A DNA stretch of 64,000 nucleotides, taken from positions 1 to 64,000 of the forward strand of contig NZ_JAKCFI010000001.1 of the NCBI RefSeq assembly GCF_021412625.1. Reading direction: 5' to 3'. The stretch comes from Myxococcus stipitatus (lineage in GTDB: Bacteria; Myxococcota; Myxococcia; Myxococcales; Myxococcaceae). The notes below the pieces were generated by a model that was not told the DNA's origin, searched no databases, and saw only the letters and a list, made by a program, of their open reading frames with translations. This document shows, in pieces, positions 16,900 through 25,184 of this stretch. Within the stretch, counting starts at the first letter, position 1, and the number at the start of each line of letters is the position of its first letter. Position numbers and translations under genes: made by a program.

Positions 16900-17886
16900 A
16901 TGCGCCGTCCCCCCCTCGCCAACGACTTCTCCTGGTCCAAGAGCCGTCACGAGAAGTTCTCGGAGTGCCTGCGCTCCTACTACTTCTACTACTACCGCTC
17001 CTGGGGCGGTTGGGAGCCGGACGCGCCGAAGGACGTGCGGGAGCTGTACGTGCTGAAGAAGCTGGCCAACCGCTTCAGTTGGGCCGGCAGCGTCGTGCAC
17101 GAGTGCCTCAAGGACATCCTGCTCGACTGGCGCGCGGGGCGGGTGGTGGACCCGGCCGTCGTGGAGGCGCGGGCGCGCAAGCTGATGCAGGACGACTTCC
17201 GCCACTCGCGCGGCAAGGCGTACTGGACGCAGAAGTACCGCAAGCAGTTCACCGGCCTGGTGGAGCACGAGTACGGCGACGCCGTCCCGGACGAGGCGTG
17301 GAAGCAGAACTGGGAGACGGTGCGCGCCGCGCTCGCGTGGTTCTTCTCCTCGCGCTGGCCCCAGCTGGCGCACTCGCTCAAGCCCGAGCAGTGGCTCGAG
17401 GTCGACGCGGGCTTCGACTTCGCCCACTTCACGCTCGACGGCCTCAAGGTCTTCGCCATCCCCGACTTCGCCTTCGTGGACGCGGACGGCGCGCCCGTGG
17501 TGGTGGACTGGAAGACGGGCAAGTCGCGCGACGGCTATGACGAGCAGGTGCTCGGCTACGCGCTGTACGTGTCGCAGCGCTATCGCTTCCCCGTGGAGAA
17601 GGTGCGCGCGTCGCTCGTGTACCTCAACGAGGGCAAGGAGCAGGACGTCGCGGTGGACCTGGGCGCGATGGAGTCCTTCCGCCGGCACTTCGAGACGAGC
17701 GTCGCGAAGATGCGCGCGCTCCTGAAGGACCCGGCCACGAACACGCCGCTGGACGCCTCGGCGTTCCCGCCCGTCGAGGACCTGTCTGCCTGCATGCGCT
17801 GCGTGTTCCGCCGCCCCTGCGGACGCGAGGCGGCGGTGCTGGAGCGGCAGGCCGCTCAGCAGGCCTCGCCCCAGCAGGTGGCGTGA
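16900..17886 (+). CDS. iron-sulfur PD-(D/E)XK nuclease (Cas4/AddB/RecB-like domain), stand-alone
   Basis: A 328-residue single-domain nuclease. The motifs in order are FSWSKSRHEKFSEC (Cys23), SVVHECL with His67, IPDF with Asp189, the DWK core (Asp203, Lys205), and QxxxY at Gln216-Tyr220. The C-terminus has Cys298, Cys301 and Cys307 (C-x2-C-x5-C). One N-terminal Cys plus this triplet is the [4Fe-4S] arrangement of AddB and Cas4 nucleases. It therefore probably cuts or resects DNA ends with Mg and a structural cluster. No cas gene, helicase partner or recB-like fusion is next to it. Divergent from the SDR-mutY unit, convergent with tcdA 12 bp away. Confidence 0.85.
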   Translation: MRRPPLANDFSWSKSRHEKFSECLRSYYFYYYRSWGGWEPDAPKDVRELYVLKKLANRFSWAGSVVHECLKDILLDWRAGRVVDPAVVEARARKLMQDDFRHSRGKAYWTQKYRKQFTGLVEHEYGDAVPDEAWKQNWETVRAALAWFFSSRWPQLAHSLKPEQWLEVDAGFDFAHFTLDGLKVFAIPDFAFVDADGAPVVVDWKTGKSRDGYDEQVLGYALYVSQRYRFPVEKVRASLVYLNEGKEQDVAVDLGAMESFRRHFETSVAKMRALLKDPATNTPLDASAFPPVEDLSACMRCVFRRPCGREAAVLERQAAQQASPQQVA

Positions 17887-17898
17887 GGCGAGGGGCGG

Positions 17899-18792
17899 CT
17901 AGCGCACGGTGGCCAGCCGCCGCACCACGACGCCCGCGGCGTTCATCCCGAAGCACGAGGTGACGAAGGACACGCTGCCGTCGATCTGCGTGCGGTGGTC
18001 GCACGTGTGGAAGTCGTTGTCCTGCGGGCAGACGCACAGGAAGCCGTCGGTGGCGTCGTCGTACTGGAGCGGCACCGCGATTCGCCGCGACTCGATGGAG
18101 TAGACGGCGGTGATGCCGGTGTGCTTGTCCGTCTCCACGCCGTACTTGCGCTTGAGCAGCTTGCGGATGTCCTTGGCGAACGGGTCCATGTGCGTCTCGG
18201 ACAGGTCCTCCACGCGGATGGCGGTGGGGTCCAGCCGCGCGGCGGCGCCCATGGAGCTGACCACGGGGATGCCCAGGGACACGCAGCGGTGGAGCAGGTG
18301 CAGCTTCGCCTTCACGTTGTCGATGGCGTCCACCACGAAGTCGTACTGGCCAGGGGGGAGCAGCTGCTCGGCGACCTCCTCGCGGTAGAACTCGCGCACC
18401 GCCGTCACCTTCGCCTCCGGGTTGATCTCCCGGGCGCGCTGGGCCATCAGCTCCGCCTTGGACTTGCCCACGCCCTTCACCGTCGCGTGGAGCTGGCGGT
18501 TGGTGTTGGTGACGCAGACGTCGTCGTGGTCCACCAGCGTCAGGTGGCCGATGCCGCTGCGCACCAGCCCCTCCGCCGCGAAGCTGCCCACGCCGCCCAG
18601 GCCGAAGACGATGACGCGCGCGTTGGCCAGCCGCTCCATCGCCGTGTCACCCAGCAGCCGGCCTGTCCGGTCGAAGCGCCGGGACAGCTTGAACGGGCGG
18701 GCGAGCGAGCCCGTCGGGGCGTTCGGCGCGGCCGAAGCGGCGGCGGGCGGGGTCTCGACCTGGGGGGCTGCGGACGGGGGCTGCGGATTCAT
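17899..18792 (-). CDS. tcdA: tRNA threonylcarbamoyladenosine dehydratase (cyclic t6A synthesis)
   Basis: A 297-residue E1-like ThiF/MoeB-family enzyme of the TcdA (CsdL) type, which uses ATP to cyclise t6A at position 37 of ANN-decoding tRNAs. It has FGLGGVGSFAAEGLVRSG, the Rossmann loop, then TLVDHDDVCVTNTNRQ (adenylation site) and the typical FDFVVDAIDNVKAK-like region. The first 30 residues are a Pro/Ala-rich extension. Transcribed in the same direction as tatD and 28 bp from it. Confidence 0.9.
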   Translation of the reverse strand: MNPQPPSAAPQVETPPAAASAAPNAPTGSLARPFKLSRRFDRTGRLLGDTAMERLANARVIVFGLGGVGSFAAEGLVRSGIGHLTLVDHDDVCVTNTNRQLHATVKGVGKSKAELMAQRAREINPEAKVTAVREFYREEVAEQLLPPGQYDFVVDAIDNVKAKLHLLHRCVSLGIPVVSSMGAAARLDPTAIRVEDLSETHMDPFAKDIRKLLKRKYGVETDKHTGITAVYSIESRRIAVPLQYDDATDGFLCVCPQDNDFHTCDHRTQIDGSVSFVTSCFGMNAAGVVVRRLATVR

Positions 18793-18820
18793 GGGGCTCC
18801 TCTATAGCGCGACCGCTCGC

Positions 18821-19618
18821 CTACCGCGAAGCGACGGGAAAACCTTCCCGGAAGAAGCGGCGGGCGTTCTCGGTCGTCCGCCGGGCGACCTCCTCGACGG
18901 GCTCTCCCCGCGCCTGGGCCATGCCCTCGAGGATGCGTGGCAGGTAGCCGGGCTCGGAGCGCTGGCCCCGGTGGGGCGTGGGGGCCTGGTCCGGCGCGTC
19001 CGTCTCCGCCATCAGCCGGTCCAGGGGGATGGCGCGCAGGGCGTCCAGGGGCTTGCGCGCCTCCGCCCACGTCACCGGCCCCGCGAAGGAGAAGTGGCAA
19101 CCCTTCTGGAGATAGAAGCGCGCCAGCTCCACGCCGCCGCTGTAGCTGTGCATGAGCACGCCGGCCTCCGGGAAGGGCTCCTGCTTGAGCAGGTCGATGA
19201 GCGCCGGGTGCAGCCGGTGGCAGTGCATCAACACCGGCAGGTCGTACTTGCGCGCCAGCGCGAGGTGCCGCTTCAACACGGACACCTGTCGCTCCAGCGG
19301 AGCGCCCGGCAGCGAGGGACCATCCAGGCCGCACTCGCCCACCGCCGCCGCGCCGCCGCGCGCCAGCAGCGTGTCGAGCAGCGCCAGGGCCGCCTCGTCC
19401 TCCTCGGGCGTCATGTCCGGCAGCAGCTGGGGATGGATGCCCAACCCCACCTGGAGTCGGGCGTCCTTCTGGGACAGCTCCAGCAGCGGCTCCCAGTCGT
19501 GGGGGCCCACCCCGGGGATGACGATTCCCTCCAGGCCCGCGCTCCACGCGCGCTCGAGGACGTCCGTTCGATCCACGTCGAAACGGGATGCGTCGAGATG
19601 ACAGTGGGTGTCGATCAT
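18821..19618 (-). CDS. TatD-family metal-dependent hydrolase/DNase
   Basis: A 265-residue TIM-barrel amidohydrolase of the TatD family. Metal ligands are visible in MIDTHCHLDASRF (two His), GECGLDG (Glu), VLMHCHRLHPAL and HSYSGG (His), and AETDAPDQ (Asp). TatD proteins hydrolyse DNA or act in DNA repair and quality control. The ATG at 19618 opens directly with the conserved strand; a longer form from 19657 would add an unneeded 13 residues. Its start lies 122 bp before the lipoprotein gene on the other strand. Confidence 0.9.
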   Translation of the reverse strand: MIDTHCHLDASRFDVDRTDVLERAWSAGLEGIVIPGVGPHDWEPLLELSQKDARLQVGLGIHPQLLPDMTPEEDEAALALLDTLLARGGAAAVGECGLDGPSLPGAPLERQVSVLKRHLALARKYDLPVLMHCHRLHPALIDLLKQEPFPEAGVLMHSYSGGVELARFYLQKGCHFSFAGPVTWAEARKPLDALRAIPLDRLMAETDAPDQAPTPHRGQRSEPGYLPRILEGMAQARGEPVEEVARRTTENARRFFREGFPVASR

Positions 19619-19740
19619 TGAGCACGCCTCGCGCGATGGCCGTTCATCCCGGAACACGCGGCTCCCGGCTGCCCCCGGAGCCCAGGGTGTTCCTCGATGG
19701 CGACGGTATACGGCGCCCTCTCTTTTGGTGGAGGGGCTTT

Positions 19741-21255
19741 ATGCACAAGGGATTGGTCGGCGCGATGGTCTGCGCGCTGTGGGTGTTCACCACGGGTTGT
19801 GGCGACGAATGCGTGGACCCATTCGACTGCCGCAACGACAAGGGGGTTCCGCCCGAAGGGCAGGAGTGGCTCTGCAACAGCGACAACAAGTGCGTGTTGG
19901 AGCCCATCGGCACGACGCCGGTGCCCACGGAGCCGGACGCTGGCGAGGAAGAGGACGGGGGGACGGAGGACGCGGGGACGGAGGATGCGGGGACGTCGGA
20001 TGCGGGCACCGAGGATGGCGGCACGGGGGGGGACGGCGGGTCGGCGGACGGGGGCGTGGGCGTGGGGGTGAAGGGCAGCGCGTGCACCAGCTCGAGCGAC
20101 TGCGCGGCGGGGCTGCGTTGCGAGGGGACATGCCAGGCGATGAACCTGGCGGTCACGGTCCGTAACGACGACGCGGGGACCATTCAGGCGGCCGTCGCGC
20201 GCTATGACACCCCGGGATTCACGCCGCTCACCGTGAGCGGGACGGACAGCCGCTATCCGCGCTGGGGCCCGGGCGGCACGCGCGTCTCCTTCGCGCAGGG
20301 CGCCGTCGATACGGCCTCCACCAAGACGTCCGGCGACCTGACCGTCCGCGACGTCCCGCTCGTCGAGGGGCAGTCCACCGTCCTGGTGGCCCAGACCGCG
20401 GGCAACACGGAGAGCTTCCGCTCCATGGAGTGGGAGCCGAGCCAGGACATCGCCTGGGTGCGGCAGCATGGCTCCGGCCGCTCGGGCATCTCCGTGGTGC
20501 CGGGCGCGGGCGGGGACGTGGTGGAGGCCACCATCAACGGCGCCTTCCCGGACTGGGCTCGTGACGGCACCACGTTCGTCTACAACATCACCGGCCAGGG
20601 GTTGTTCAAGTCGTCTCTCTCGGCCACGCCGGCGCCCATCGCCAACTCGGGGGCGAGCGCGGAGCAGGCGCACTACAACCGCGCCAACGACCAGCTCCTG
20701 TTCCTGGCGAACCCCGACGACGCGACGGTGCGGTTCGAGGGGGACCTGGGCCTGACGCCGCTGTTCCGCGTCTACTCGCTCAACGTCACGGGGGGCGGCC
20801 AGCCGCAGCTCGTCGCGGACCTCTCGTCGGAGACGGCGACGGACGGCGTCATCGCTTCGTACATCGCCAGCCCCAACTGGGCGCCGGACGGCCGCTGGGC
20901 CGCGTACGTGCGCGCGTATTACTTCAAGCCCACCTCCGGCGGCGCGTTGCTGTGCGGCGCGGGCACCTCGCCGTGCCAGGACCGCCCCGGTCAGATCGTC
21001 TTCCTGCGGGCCATCAACCCCGCGGATGGCACGCCCACGGGGGAGGAGGTGCGGCTCGCCGAGGGCGGCACGCTCCCGTCCTTCTCTCCGGATGGCCGCT
21101 TCGTCGCCTTCATCAAGAGCGGCCAGCTCACCGTCCAGCAGATCGACCCGACCACCGGCGCGGCGCAGGGGGCCGCCATCGTCCATCCGAAGAATGGCCT
21201 CACCGTCCAGACGAGCGACGCGGATGACCACCGCCCGCGCTGGCAGCCTCGGTAG
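19741..21255 (+). CDS. lipoprotein with Asp/Gly-rich linker and PD40/TolB-like beta-propeller
   Basis: A 504-residue protein. The N-terminus is a lipoprotein signal (VGAMVCALWVFTTGCGD; lipobox TTGC). A cysteine-containing segment and an acidic T-E-D-A-G repeat linker (residues about 75-94) follow. A short EGF-like or disulfide patch has KGSACTSSSDCAAGLRC. The remainder consists of PD40-like repeats with SFAQG, PDWARDGTTFVY, SPNWAPDGRWAAYVRA and LPSFSPDGRFVAFI, as in TolB propellers. Likely a periplasmic or surface-anchored protein of unknown partner. Start ATG 19741 gives the signal peptide; an upstream in-frame start is possible but not needed. Confidence 0.82.
   Translation: MHKGLVGAMVCALWVFTTGCGDECVDPFDCRNDKGVPPEGQEWLCNSDNKCVLEPIGTTPVPTEPDAGEEEDGGTEDAGTEDAGTSDAGTEDGGTGGDGGSADGGVGVGVKGSACTSSSDCAAGLRCEGTCQAMNLAVTVRNDDAGTIQAAVARYDTPGFTPLTVSGTDSRYPRWGPGGTRVSFAQGAVDTASTKTSGDLTVRDVPLVEGQSTVLVAQTAGNTESFRSMEWEPSQDIAWVRQHGSGRSGISVVPGAGGDVVEATINGAFPDWARDGTTFVYNITGQGLFKSSLSATPAPIANSGASAEQAHYNRANDQLLFLANPDDATVRFEGDLGLTPLFRVYSLNVTGGGQPQLVADLSSETATDGVIASYIASPNWAPDGRWAAYVRAYYFKPTSGGALLCGAGTSPCQDRPGQIVFLRAINPADGTPTGEEVRLAEGGTLPSFSPDGRFVAFIKSGQLTVQQIDPTTGAAQGAAIVHPKNGLTVQTSDADDHRPRWQPR
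19963..20022 (+). repeat. four imperfect 15-bp tandem repeats in a coding linker
   Basis: Four copies of a 15-bp unit (form ACGGAGGACGCGGGG with substitutions) encode T-E/S-D-A/G-G. They lie inside the lipoprotein gene just after the lipidation region. Tandem in-frame repeats of this length can change copy number by slippage without breaking the frame. Confidence 0.7.
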
Positions 21256-21462
21256 TCCCTGACGGAAAGTGGCCCGCGTCCCGGTCGTGAGGGGGCGCGG
21301 GCCTGGCCCCGTCCGCGGTGCTCGGACCCTGGGGCCGCTGAGCGGGATTCGAGCCCCCCGGGCCGGGGGCATCATCGACGCGGCGGGCCTTGCGCCCCGT
21401 CTCCCCGCCGGCATAGGCAGGGCCCCGGCGGCCACCCCTGGCCGCGTGCCTGGAGGTCCTGG

Positions 21463-21714
21463 ATGAAGCTCGCCCTCGTGCTTGGAGTCGTGGGGCTCGC
21501 TGGCTGTGCGACGGTGCCCGTCATGGGCCTGGATGACGGAAGCGGAGGCTCCGTGGCCCTGGAGCCTCACCCGGACGCGGAGCCTGTGCGCCTCCAGACG
21601 CGCGTGGGCAGCTTCCTGGTGCACCCCAACAACGCCGACGACTTCGCCCGGGCGCTGGCGGGAGAGCCCACCGAGCAGCGCTACACCTCGGGCCTGCTGA
21701 TGGCGGGCGACTGA
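21463..21714 (+). CDS. small putative lipoprotein
   Basis: An 83-residue protein with a lipoprotein signal (MKLALVLGVVGLAGCATV; lipobox LAGC). The mature part is short, acidic and unrecognised, with TRVGSFLVHPNNADDFARAL. A GGAGG sequence lies just upstream of the ATG. It is separated by 200 bp from the preceding lipoprotein gene. Function unknown. Confidence 0.7.
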   Translation: MKLALVLGVVGLAGCATVPVMGLDDGSGGSVALEPHPDAEPVRLQTRVGSFLVHPNNADDFARALAGEPTEQRYTSGLLMAGD

Positions 21715-21774
21715 CGCACGCGCGCCAGCCCTGCGCCCCGGAGCGTCCGGCGCGCACGGAATCGTCGCGCGACC

Positions 21775-22017
21775 TCAGCCCACCACGACGATGCGGCGCC
21801 CCAGCGCCCGCGTCATCTGCGGCGACGTCATCACGTTCAGCGCCTCGCCCAGCTCCCCTCCGGCCGTGTCGAAGGCCGCGGCGATGACCTCGCCCACCGT
21901 GAGGTGGACCTTGTCCGCCGCTGCCCGGGCCCGCTGGGCGGTCCGCCGGAGCGCTGGCATCACCCGGCGCCCCTGCCGCCGGACCGTGCCTTCCCTGCGT
22001 TTCGTCCTCTTGGCCAT
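21775..22017 (-). CDS. small basic hypothetical protein (80 aa)
   Basis: An 80-residue protein with an Arg/Lys-rich first half (MAKRTKRREGTVRRQGRRV) and a helical, less charged second half (KVHLTVGEVIAAAFDTAGGE). No cysteines, signal or membrane segment. The basic head suggests nucleic-acid binding; this is only inference from composition. The GC-biased codon use supports it being real. It is divergent from a long intergenic region. Confidence 0.6.
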   Translation of the reverse strand: MAKRTKRREGTVRRQGRRVMPALRRTAQRARAAADKVHLTVGEVIAAAFDTAGGELGEALNVMTSPQMTRALGRRIVVVG

Positions 22018-22426
22018 GTGTTCCTCCCACCACGCAATGCCGAGCGGGTGAGTACACCTGGGGTCTGACATATGCAGACGGGGTGCCAGACGACCGCCTG
22101 TCTGGGCGGGAAGAGGCACTACGGGGATTCCCTGTAGGAAAGCCGGGTTCGCGCGCGAGGGCGCTCGTAAGAACTTCCGGACTCCGTTCGGATTCCTCGT
22201 TCTGTCGAGATTTTCCGTTCATGGAGTCCAGGAATCTCGACGTTTCGTTCAAGAGTCGAGATTCCATCGGTCGTCGCAGAGCCTGCGAATCCGCTGTGTC
22301 TCCGATGACTCGCAGGTCTGGCGAACCCCTCCCCGCCGGGCGAAAAACGTCACCCTTCCGACGAGGAATGACAGGGGCGTCGCGCTCTCGTGGGGGGCGT
22401 GTCCGGTGGGGTATACGCGAAAGGTC
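22018..22426. other. 409-bp intergenic region with inverted repeats, no credible gene
   Basis: This region is markedly less GC-rich than its surroundings, especially 22140-22330. An open frame through it (22083 onward) has unsuitable codon use and runs into the zinc-ribbon gene out of frame. It holds a GTCGAGATT element in three copies (see the repeat entry), and a CCTGCGA...TCGCAGG pair at about 22283-22315. It could carry regulatory RNA or a promoter for the downstream gene; I cannot assign one. Confidence 0.5.
22204..22264. repeat. three copies of GTCGAGATT in alternating orientation
   Basis: GTCGAGATT at 22204-22212 (+), GAATCTCGAC at 22232-22241 (-) and GTCGAGATTC at 22255-22264 (+). 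The last two form a perfect 10-bp inverted repeat with a 13-nt loop; the first and second also pair over 9 bp. Alternative hairpins sharing the middle copy are therefore possible. They might be protein-binding sites or a folding RNA; the sequence does not say which. Confidence 0.6.
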
Positions 22427-23503
22427 ATGCCCCAGACCCTCTGTCCGAGCTGCGGTCATAGCCCCATTCCCCGAGGGGCCCAGTCGTGCCCCGCGTGTGG
22501 CGAGCCGTTCGACCACCTGCAGGCGTACAAGAAGGTCGGCCGCATGCGGCTGGACCAGATTGGCGAGGCGGTGGACGACGACGCGACGGTGTTCGGGGGC
22601 GACCTGGTCACCAGCGCGGTGTCCGCGCATCCGGGGCCGGCGGCGACGGTGCTCGGGGCGGGGGCGGCCGCGTGGTTCCTGCGGGTGGGGGGCGTGGTGG
22701 GCTCGCTCCAGGACCCGCAGTGGGCGTATGGCCTCGTGGCGCTGGACCTGGTGCTGGCGCTGGTGCTGGTGCTCAACCGGGGGCCGGCCAAGGGGATGGC
22801 GCAGGCGGGGTTGGTGGCGCAGCTGCTGGCCACGGCCTGGCTGGCCCGCGCCGCGCCGCTGGCGCCGGTGCACCTGGCCTACCTGGCGCTGGGCGTCCTG
22901 TCGCTGACGATGGTGATGGGGGAGCCGGGCGTGGTGCGGCGCTACGTGGGGCTGGGCCTGGGGCTGGGCGCGGCGCTGGCGTCGGTGGGGCTCGTGGCGG
23001 CGCCGGGCGCGCTGTCGGGCAACGGGGGCGTGCGCCAGCTGCTCGTCGGCAGCGAGCTGGGCTACCGGCTGGAGCTCCCCGTGGGCTGGCAGCGGCTGAC
23101 GCGCGAACAGCTCGCGCCGCACCTGACGCTGCCGCAGGCCACGCTGACCGGCAGCGCCGTGGGGTTCGGCGACGTCGCGCGGGGCCGCTACGGCATGTTG
23201 TGGGTGGAGCGCGCGCCGGGGCAGGCGTTGCCGGCGGGCTGCCAGGGCCTGTTGCGAGCGCTCGGGGCGGGGACGTCGTCCGTGCTGCCGCTGCCCGCGC
23301 CGCCGGCGCTGGGGGGCCGCACGCAGGTGCATGCCCTGAGCGCGGCGGGGGGCGCGCGGGGCGTGCTGGGCTGCGGCCTGTTGTCGGATGGACGACTGGT
23401 GGGGCTGGCGGTGGTGGCGCCCTCGGCGGAGGACGCGTCGACGGCGGACGCCGTGCGCGAGGAGGCCTTCAGGGCGGTGGGCTCGGGCCTCGTGTTGCAG
23501 TAA
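22427..23503 (+). CDS. zinc-ribbon membrane protein of unknown function
   Basis: A 358-residue protein. The N-terminus is a zinc ribbon with CPSCG and CPACG (four Cys). Then follow about five hydrophobic segments between residues 70 and 190, including AAWFLRVGGVVG, GLVALDLVLALVLVL and YVGLGLGLGAALASVGLVA, and a soluble C-terminal domain of about 150 residues with mixed strands. The ATG at 22427 is preferred over an upstream one because it opens directly on the ribbon. Similar zinc-ribbon plus membrane proteins are common in myxobacteria without known role. Confidence 0.75.
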   Translation: MPQTLCPSCGHSPIPRGAQSCPACGEPFDHLQAYKKVGRMRLDQIGEAVDDDATVFGGDLVTSAVSAHPGPAATVLGAGAAAWFLRVGGVVGSLQDPQWAYGLVALDLVLALVLVLNRGPAKGMAQAGLVAQLLATAWLARAAPLAPVHLAYLALGVLSLTMVMGEPGVVRRYVGLGLGLGAALASVGLVAAPGALSGNGGVRQLLVGSELGYRLELPVGWQRLTREQLAPHLTLPQATLTGSAVGFGDVARGRYGMLWVERAPGQALPAGCQGLLRALGAGTSSVLPLPAPPALGGRTQVHALSAAGGARGVLGCGLLSDGRLVGLAVVAPSAEDASTADAVREEAFRAVGSGLVLQ

Positions 23504-23515
23504 AGGCGGCGCACC

Positions 23516-24478
23516 ATGAACGTCCAGGTCCTGTTCCACGACAACTGCTTCGATGGCGCCGCGAGCGCGGCGGTGTTCTCCCGGTTCTATCGGGAGAAGG
23601 TCCGCTCGGACGTGGCCTTCCAGTACCTCGGGTTGACGCACAAGCCGGGGGCGGAGGGCATCGACCCGGCGGTGTTCTCCGGCCAGGAGAACGTCATCGT
23701 CGACTTCCGCTACAGCCAGGATCCGCGGCTGACGTGGTGGTTCGACCACCATGTCTCCGCCTTCCAGCAGCCCGGGGACGAGGCGCACTTCCGCGCGGAC
23801 ACCAGCGGGCGCAAGTTCCACGACGCGCACCGCAAGAGCTGCACGAAGTACCTGGCGGACGTGGCGCGCGAGCGCTTCGGCTGGGATGCCTCCGCGCTGG
23901 CGGACCTCATCCACTGGGCCGAAATCATCGACGGCGCGCAGTTCCCGTCGCCCCGGATGGCGGTGGCGCTGGAGGAGCCGTCGCTGCGCATCATGACGGT
24001 GCTGGAGGCGAACAAGGACCCGGCGCTCATCCCGGAGGTCATCCGCCGGATGCAGACCGAGTCGCTGGCGTCCATCGCCGCCTCGCCGCTCATCGCCACG
24101 CCGCTGGCGCCGCTGCTCGAGCGCCACCAGGGCCACATCGAGCTGGTGCGCCAGCACGCGCGCTACGAGCGCGGCGTCGTCTTCTTCGACCTGGTGGACC
24201 AGGGCGTGGACAGCCTCAACAAGTTCATCGCCTACGCGCTCTACCCGGACGCGCGCTACACGCTGTGGGTGGGCCGAGGCGCCTCGCGCGCGAAGGTGTC
24301 GCTGGGGTCCAACCCCTGGAAGCCGGAGCTGCGCAAGCACGACCTGGCGGCCATCGCCGGGCGCTACGGCGGCGGCGGGCACCCGGTGGTGGCGGCGGCG
24401 AGCTTCAAGGCGGACCAGGCGGACAAGGCCCGCGCCGCGTACCAGGAGATTCTCGCGGAGCTGTCGAGCGCGGGCTGA
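23516..24478 (+). CDS. DHH-family phosphoesterase
   Basis: A 320-residue DHH protein, one of the phosphoesterases related to RecJ and oligoribonucleases. The DHH motif is in WWFDHHVSAFQQ, with metal-site segments FHDNCFDGAAS near the start and VIVDFRYSQD. A C-terminal DHHA1-like segment has AGRYGGGGHPVVAAASF. It lacks the extra RecJ OB domain. Possible substrates are short oligonucleotides or 3'-phosphoadenosine phosphate-like compounds. It follows the zinc-ribbon gene by 12 bp, on the same strand. Confidence 0.88.
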   Translation: MNVQVLFHDNCFDGAASAAVFSRFYREKVRSDVAFQYLGLTHKPGAEGIDPAVFSGQENVIVDFRYSQDPRLTWWFDHHVSAFQQPGDEAHFRADTSGRKFHDAHRKSCTKYLADVARERFGWDASALADLIHWAEIIDGAQFPSPRMAVALEEPSLRIMTVLEANKDPALIPEVIRRMQTESLASIAASPLIATPLAPLLERHQGHIELVRQHARYERGVVFFDLVDQGVDSLNKFIAYALYPDARYTLWVGRGASRAKVSLGSNPWKPELRKHDLAAIAGRYGGGGHPVVAAASFKADQADKARAAYQEILAELSSAG

Positions 24479-24496
24479 GGGCCGGCCGCGGGCGGG

Positions 24497-25102
24497 CTAC
24501 GCGCGCTCGAAGAAGCCGAAGCCCGCCTCGCGCAGCAGCCGGACCACGGTCACCATGGGCAGGCCCTGCACGTTGGCGCGGTCCCCGTCGAGCCGCGCCA
24601 GGAGGGCCTGTCCGGCGCCCTCCACGCGGTAGCTGCCGCAGCAGCCCTCCCACTCGTTCAGGTCCAGGTAGCGCTCCAGCTCGTCCGCGCCCACCGCGTG
24701 GAACGTGAGGCGGGCCGTCTCCATGGCTTCGCTCCGGTAGCCGCCAGGGCCCACCAGGCACACGCCGGTGTGGATGGCGTGCGTGGTGCCCAGCAGCAGG
24801 CGCAGCTGCTCCCGCGCGGCGTCGCGGTCCGCGGGCTTGGTGAGGATGCGTCCGTGGACCTCGACGAGCTGGTCCGCGCCCAGCACCCAGGCGGCCGGGT
24901 GGCGCTGGTGCACGGCGAGCGCCTTGCGAGCGGCGAGCTCCCGCACGGCCTCCTGGGCGGTGGAGCTCGGGGACACCGTCTCGTCCACGCCGGGGGACTC
25001 GGCGCGGTAGGGGAGGGTGAGTCCATCCATCAGCGCCCGCCGGGCGCTGGAGGTCGATGCCAGGATGAGGTCTCGCGTCACGATGGCGCGGACTGTAGCC
25101 AT
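24497..25102 (-). CDS. Maf-like nucleoside triphosphate pyrophosphatase
   Basis: A 201-residue Maf-family house-cleaning pyrophosphatase that hydrolyses non-canonical NTPs. It begins with the family signature [18 protein letters not shown], has VLGADQLVE with the conserved Asp, a [15 protein letters not shown] block, and [17 protein letters not shown]. The ATG at 25102 gives a normal family length. Convergent with the DHH gene (19 bp) and divergent from the TPR lipoprotein gene. Confidence 0.9.
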   Translation of the reverse strand: MATVRAIVTRDLILASTSSARRALMDGLTLPYRAESPGVDETVSPSSTAQEAVRELAARKALAVHQRHPAAWVLGADQLVEVHGRILTKPADRDAAREQLRLLLGTTHAIHTGVCLVGPGGYRSEAMETARLTFHAVGADELERYLDLNEWEGCCGSYRVEGAGQALLARLDGDRANVQGLPMVTVVRLLREAGFGFFERA

Positions 25103-25184
25103 GGGGCCGGGGGATGTCGCCCGCCGGGCGGGCATGCACGTCCACGCTTCCCGGCCACGAGGGGATGCCGTAGCCTGACGCCCC

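Noticed and set aside
22083..22907. 274-codon open frame across the low-GC intergenic region into the zinc-ribbon gene
   Set aside because: It overlaps the zinc-ribbon gene out of frame and its residues (Arg-rich, repetitive Trp) are typical of a shadow frame in GC-rich DNA.
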